This document shows, in pieces, positions 17,817 to 21,412 of a DNA stretch of 21,412 nucleotides (positions within the stretch are counted from its first letter, which is position 1; every line of letters begins with the position of its first letter). The notes under the pieces were generated by a model. The model made no database searches and was not told the origin of the DNA. It saw only the letters and a program-made list of their open reading frames with translations. The stretch comes from Sphingobacteriia bacterium. Its GTDB lineage: Bacteria > Bacteroidota > Bacteroidia > Chitinophagales > Chitinophagaceae. The translations under genes were made by a program, and so were the position numbers. The stretch covers positions 1 through 21,412 of the forward strand of contig REAV01000074.1 in NCBI GenBank assembly GCA_004294465.1, in the 5' to 3' direction.

Positions 17817-19343
17817 TTAGTCTTCGGTTAAAATATTTCCTTTCATTTCAGGTGGAATTGCAAGTCCCATCATGTGTAAAATGGTTGGCGCAATATCTCC
17901 TAATTTACCACTTTTTAATTTTCCCTTCCAATGATTATCTATAAAAAAGAAAGGAACAAGGTTCAACGTATGCGCTGTATTGGGAGAACCATCATCGTTG
18001 ATCATAAAATCTGCATTGCCATGATCGGCAGTTAAGAAAATAGTATACTCGTGTTTAAGTGCTTCTGTTACCAATTGTCTGACGCAATCATCAACTGTTT
18101 CAGCAGCTTTAATGGCAGCAGAAAATACACCAGTATGACCAACCATATCAGTGTTCGCAAAATTCAAGCAAATAAAGTCGGCAGTTTCGCCAATTATTTC
18201 GGGTAATAGTTTTGCTGTAATTTCTCTTGCACTCATTTCGGGTTGCAAATCGTAAGTGGCTACTTTTGGAGAAGGAACCATTATTCGGCTTTCACCGGCA
18301 AAGGGCTCTTCTCTTCCACCACTAAAAAAGAACGAGACATGCGGATACTTTTCGGTTTCGGCAATTCGAATTTGCTTTTTTCCATTATTGGCTAACACTT
18401 CCCCTAATGTGTTATTTAAATTATCATTTTCAAAGATGACCGAAACATGCTTGAATTTATGGTCATACAAGGTCATGGTAGTATAATTCAAATCCAGTTT
18501 TTTCATTTGAAACTCCGGAAAATCGGATTGAGTAAGTACTTCTGAAATTTCTCTGCAACGATCTGTCCTGAAATTAAAACAAATAGCTACATCTCCATCT
18601 TGGATTGTAGCGAGAGGGGTTCCATCTTCTTTTACAATAACTGTAGGCAAAATGAATTCATCGGTTTTCCCTTCGTCATAAGAAGCTTTTATTGCAGCTG
18701 ACGCATCACTGGCTTTTTGCCCTTCACCCTTCACCATGCAATCATAAGCTAATTTCACCCGCTCCCATCTTTTATCTCTATCCATGGCATAATACCTTCC
18801 ATTTACTGAAGCAATTTTACCAGTTGTTGTTTTCATGTGTTGTTCTACTGATTCAACAAAGCCCAATCCGCTTTTTGGGTCTGTATCTCTTCCATCAGTA
18901 AATGCATGTAAATACACTTCAGACAAACCTTTGTTTTTACAAATGGATAAAATGGCTTTCAAATGACTGGTATGAGAATGAACACCACCATCACTTACCA
19001 AACCCAGTAGATGTAATTTTTTATGATTGTTTTTTGCAAAGTGAATGGCATTTAATAATTGTTCATTTTGGGCGAATTCCCCTGTTTTGATTGCTACATT
19101 GATTCTTTGTAATTCCTGGTAAACAATTCTACCCGCTCCAATATTCAGGTGTCCAACTTCGCTATTGCCCATTTGTCCTTCCGGCAAACCAACATCTTCA
19201 CCGCAGGTAATTAAAGTAGCATTTGGATATTGATTGTATAATGAACTTACAAATGGCACATTTGCATGTTGAATAGCATCTGCTGACTTGATTTTTCCAA
19301 GTCCCCATCCATCCATTATGATTAATATTACTTTTTTACTCAT
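17817..19343 (-). CDS. gpmI: 2,3-bisphosphoglycerate-independent phosphoglycerate mutase
   Basis: 508 residues, full length. The enzyme interconverts 3- and 2-phosphoglycerate in glycolysis using two metal ions, usually manganese. Metal and catalytic residues are in place: D11 (MDGWG), nucleophile S61 (GNSEVGH), H122 (DGGVHSH), D399 and H403 (NTDMVGHTG), D440-H441 (TADHGNAD) and H458. It contains the alkaline-phosphatase-like core with the inserted phosphotransferase domain (about 75-310). It is the first gene of a four-gene minus-strand run. The start at ATG 19343 gives the usual MSKKVILIIMDGWG. The 112 bp to the divergent DUF4783 gene must contain both promoters; I see no strong TAnnTTTG match there. 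Confidence 0.97.
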   Translation of the reverse strand: MSKKVILIIMDGWGLGKIKSADAIQHANVPFVSSLYNQYPNATLITCGEDVGLPEGQMGNSEVGHLNIGAGRIVYQELQRINVAIKTGEFAQNEQLLNAIHFAKNNHKKLHLLGLVSDGGVHSHTSHLKAILSICKNKGLSEVYLHAFTDGRDTDPKSGLGFVESVEQHMKTTTGKIASVNGRYYAMDRDKRWERVKLAYDCMVKGEGQKASDASAAIKASYDEGKTDEFILPTVIVKEDGTPLATIQDGDVAICFNFRTDRCREISEVLTQSDFPEFQMKKLDLNYTTMTLYDHKFKHVSVIFENDNLNNTLGEVLANNGKKQIRIAETEKYPHVSFFFSGGREEPFAGESRIMVPSPKVATYDLQPEMSAREITAKLLPEIIGETADFICLNFANTDMVGHTGVFSAAIKAAETVDDCVRQLVTEALKHEYTIFLTADHGNADFMINDDGSPNTAHTLNLVPFFFIDNHWKGKLKSGKLGDIAPTILHMMGLAIPPEMKGNILTED

Positions 19344-19455
19344 GGTTTTTCTGTGAAGGTTAAAAAAATTGATGTTTTAATGTACTTTTATCATTATTGG
19401 CTAATTATTCAAATTTGGCATGTTTTTCGCAACATATCAAACGAAACCTTTTATT

Positions 19456-19836
19456 ATGCAAAAATTCTTATTCTTGTTTCTATTTGTAGCGTTTAGCTCT
19501 AGTGTTTTTGCGCAAACAGAAACCGACCCAATCGTTCAAGCATTTAAAACGGCAAATATTGACAATATATCAGCTCATTTCGATGAATTTATCGACCTCA
19601 AATTGCTTGATAAAGAGGAAGTAAAAAATATGAGCAAAAATCAGGCTTCAATTGCTTTAAAAGCTTTTTATACCGAAAATGGCATAAAAGGTTTCGAAAA
19701 AGTATCAGATGGCGGAAAAGGAACATTGATTTATCTGATCGGAAAACTCACCACCGGAAATAAAAGCTTTAATGTTACCATACAAATGAAGCAGAAAAAC
19801 GGCAAACCTGAAATCATCACTATTCGGATTAGTTAA
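19456..19836 (+). CDS. DUF4783-like secreted protein
   Basis: 126 residues from ATG 19456. An upstream in-frame ATG at 19420 would place 12 residues before the signal peptide and is less likely. The signal peptide is residues 1-19 or so (MQKFLFLFLFVAFSSSVFAQ). The mature part is about 105 residues with the alternation typical of an NTF2-like fold: helix (DPIVQAFKTANIDNISAHF), strands around DLKLLDKEEV, a helix with ASIALKAFY, and terminal strands (TLIYLIGKLTTG, FNVTIQMKQ, PEIITIRIS). This matches my memory of DUF4783, a Bacteroidota family of unknown function often beside nadC. The stop codon overlaps the nadC ATG by one base (TAATG), so the two are translationally coupled. Confidence 0.88.
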   Translation: MQKFLFLFLFVAFSSSVFAQTETDPIVQAFKTANIDNISAHFDEFIDLKLLDKEEVKNMSKNQASIALKAFYTENGIKGFEKVSDGGKGTLIYLIGKLTTGNKSFNVTIQMKQKNGKPEIITIRIS

Positions 19837-20696
19837 TGAAATTCAACGAAGCTTTACCAATTTTAGTTGATGCTGCTATTAAAGAAGATGTAGGGGAAGG
19901 AGATCATTCTACACTCAGCTGTATTCCCATTACTCAACAAGGTAAAGCCATTTTAAAAATTAAGGAAGAGGGGATTATCGCAGGGATTGAAGTAGCAGGC
20001 ATGATTTTCAATCAACTTGAACCAGGCAGCATATTCACTCCTTTCAAAAAAGATGGTGATCTGATGCAAAATGGTGAAATTGCTTTTGAAATAGCTTCAT
20101 CAGTACATACTATATTAAAGGGTGAAAGATTGGTGTTGAACTGTATGCAACGGATGAGTGGAATTGCATCACTTGCAAAAAAATATACAGAGAAACTAAA
20201 AGGCTATCGAACAAAATTATTAGATACCAGAAAAACGACTCCCAATTTCCGTTTATTGGAAAAAGAAGCCGTGAGAATTGGGGGTGGAATCAATCATCGA
20301 TTTGGATTATATGATATGATTATGCTCAAAGACAATCATATAGACTATTGTGGTGGAATAGTAAAAGCCATTCAAAAAGCCCATCAATATTCCCAAACTC
20401 TCCCTGCACCACTAAAAATAGAAGTTGAAACAAGATCAATTAAAGATGTAGAATTGGTTTGTGAACATGCCAAAGGGATGGTTTTCAGAATTATGCTCGA
20501 TAACTTTTCTCCCAATCAGATCAGTCAAGCATTAACAATCATTAATGGTTCATTCGAAACCGAAGCCAGTGGTGGAATTAATTTAGAGAATATTCAAGCT
20601 TATGCTGCAACAGGTGTTGACTATGTTAGTGTTGGCGGACTTATCCACCAGGCAAGAAGCTTGGATTTAAGTTTAAAAGCAGAGTTAAGCCGATAA
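19836..20696 (+). CDS. nadC: Nicotinate-nucleotide pyrophosphorylase (quinolinate phosphoribosyltransferase)
   Basis: 286 residues, normal length. It converts quinolinate and PRPP to nicotinate mononucleotide in de novo NAD synthesis. Motifs are EDVGEGDHST (17-26), LDTRKTTPNFRLLEKEAV (129-146), HRFGLYDMIMLKDNH (154-168), EVETRS, DNFSP and a C-terminal VDYVSVGGL phosphate-binding loop. It is a cytoplasmic homodimer. No nadA or nadB is adjacent. It is coupled to the DUF4783 gene by a one-base overlap and followed by the SUI1 gene after 19 bp, so the three probably form one transcript. Confidence 0.97.
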   Translation: MKFNEALPILVDAAIKEDVGEGDHSTLSCIPITQQGKAILKIKEEGIIAGIEVAGMIFNQLEPGSIFTPFKKDGDLMQNGEIAFEIASSVHTILKGERLVLNCMQRMSGIASLAKKYTEKLKGYRTKLLDTRKTTPNFRLLEKEAVRIGGGINHRFGLYDMIMLKDNHIDYCGGIVKAIQKAHQYSQTLPAPLKIEVETRSIKDVELVCEHAKGMVFRIMLDNFSPNQISQALTIINGSFETEASGGINLENIQAYAATGVDYVSVGGLIHQARSLDLSLKAELSR

Positions 20697-20715
20697 TTAT
20701 TCAAAATCTACAGCG

Positions 20716-21060
20716 ATGAGTAAAAAAAATAAAGCCGATTTACAGGGATTCGTATATAGCACCGACCCAAATTTTCAATTCAAAGATGAAAATGAAGACA
20801 TCATAGAAACTGCTAAACCAGCAGATCAACGACTTTTGATTCAGCTAGATAGAAAACAGCGGGGAGGAAAAACGGTAACTTTAATTACAGGTTTTTTAGG
20901 TACTGTTTCGGATCTGGAATTATTAGCTAAAAATTTGAGGAATTTTTGTGGAACTGGAGGCAGTGCAAAAGATGGCGAAGCGATTGTTCAGGGAGACCAA
21001 AGAGATAAAGTGTTGCAATGGCTGATTAAAAATGGTTTCACTCAATCGAAAAAAAAATAA
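20716..21060 (+). CDS. SUI1/eIF1-like translation factor (YciH type)
   Basis: 114 residues. The SUI1 domain spans about 37-108 and shows RLLIQLDRKQRGGKTVTLITGF, the basic loop and strand typical of the family, then CGTGGSAKDGEAIVQGDQRDKVLQWL. The N-terminal part (MSKKNKADLQGFVYSTDP) is short and variable. Bacterial members resemble eIF1 and are thought to affect start-site fidelity on the 30S subunit; the role in this phylum is not settled. The protein ends in a Lys run. It lies 19 bp after nadC. Confidence 0.93.
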   Translation: MSKKNKADLQGFVYSTDPNFQFKDENEDIIETAKPADQRLLIQLDRKQRGGKTVTLITGFLGTVSDLELLAKNLRNFCGTGGSAKDGEAIVQGDQRDKVLQWLIKNGFTQSKKK

Positions 21061-21167
21061 AAAATTATTTATTTCTTCATAAAAAATTTTTGAATTAAAT
21101 GCGGTTATTAAAAATAATATTCTAACTTACTTTTTTTCTCAACTTTAACACACAAACTAATACCATC

Positions 21168-21412
21168 ATGGCAAAATCTAAAAAGAAAGCAGCAAAAAAA
21201 GCAGTCGCTAAAAAACCTGCTGCTAAAAAAACAGCACCTAAAAAAGCAGCTCCTAAAAAGAAAGTAGCCGCTAAAAAACCTGCAGCTAAAAAGGCAGCCC
21301 CAAAGAAAGCAGCAAAAAAAGCAGCTCCTAAAAAGAAAGTAGCCGCTAAAAAACCTGCAGCTAAAAAAGCAGCCCCAAAGAAAGCAGTAAAAAAAGCAGC
21401 TCCTAAAAAGAA
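21168..21412 (+). CDS. H1-like Lys/Ala/Pro repeat protein, cut by window edge
   Basis: The frame begins at ATG 21168 (MAKSKKKAAKKAVAKKPAAK) and is open to the window end, 81 codons. It is almost wholly Lys, Ala, Pro and a few Val, with KKPAAKK and KKAAPKK motifs as in eukaryotic H1 tails and bacterial H1-like DNA-binding proteins. From codon 27 on it is built of 25-residue units. It is expected to bind DNA through charge in the nucleoid. The 107-bp upstream gap is A/T-rich with a near -7 match (TACTTTTT) about 35 bp before the ATG. The true length and any globular domain lie beyond the window. Confidence 0.85.
   Translation, partial: MAKSKKKAAKKAVAKKPAAKKTAPKKAAPKKKVAAKKPAAKKAAPKKAAKKAAPKKKVAAKKPAAKKAAPKKAVKKAAPKK
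21246..21412 (+). repeat. 75-bp in-frame tandem repeat
   Basis: Unit 1 begins at 21246, unit 2 at 21321 and unit 3 at 21396 (cut by the edge), each starting GCAGCTCCTAAAAAGAA. Units 1 and 2 differ at two bases: a silent G/A in a Lys codon and C/T changing Ala to Val. The unit encodes 25 residues, so copy-number change keeps frame. Confidence 0.92.

Noticed and set aside
21061..21167. A/T-rich inverted repeats after the SUI1 gene as a terminator
   Set aside because: Only A and T pairs, short stems; indistinguishable from background in such A/T-rich sequence.

Overview
The window reads as chromosomal DNA of a Bacteroidota bacterium, most likely family Chitinophagaceae or a close relative. This rests on low GC, the near absence of Shine-Dalgarno sequences, -7 boxes of the TAnnTTTG type, a long AtpB with a signal peptide, a DUF4783 protein, a bacterial SUI1/eIF1-type protein, a TPR histidine kinase and an H1-like Lys/Ala repeat protein. 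No phage, insertion sequence, CRISPR array, tRNA or rRNA was seen, and gene density is high.

Layout. Positions 1-2063 (-) hold a TPR histidine kinase whose C-terminus runs off the left edge. A clear intrinsic terminator separates it from the ATP synthase cluster atpB-atpE-atpF-atpH-atpA (6289 to 2166, -), which has its own -7 box just upstream of atpB. Upstream of that is an ABC exporter (8232-6367, -). It is divergent, by 35 bp, from a bifunctional Rel/SpoT (p)ppGpp enzyme (8268-10520, +). A 274-bp gap follows, containing an elaborate nested inverted repeat of about 173 bp, then purA (10795-12057, +), an Asp/Glu-rich low-complexity protein (12146-12571, +) and pabB (12587-13834, +). The pabB gene meets engB (-) tail to tail with a 12-bp overlap. 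A four-gene minus-strand run, gpmI, CxxCH haem-binding protein, unknown membrane protein, TonB-dependent receptor (19343 to 14522), ends at a second clear terminator. The right part, on +, is a DUF4783 protein, nadC, a SUI1 protein and the start of an H1-like Lys/Ala protein built from 75-bp tandem repeats; the last runs off the right edge.

How the genes relate. Most are core functions: energy conversion (F0 plus delta and alpha), stringent response, purine, folate and NAD synthesis, glycolysis, and ribosome or translation factors. The gpmI run joins a glycolytic metalloenzyme to what looks like a haem or iron acquisition and cytochrome module. The gamma, beta and epsilon subunits of ATP synthase are absent from this locus.

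The signals least explained by the gene list are: (1) the nested inverted repeat between rel and purA, which could be a structured RNA or a small mobile palindrome; (2) a perfect 16-bp inverted repeat followed by a T run, terminator-like, inside the first codons of pabB; and (3) a hairpin between atpE and atpF. All boundaries come from reading the sequence; no database search was done.
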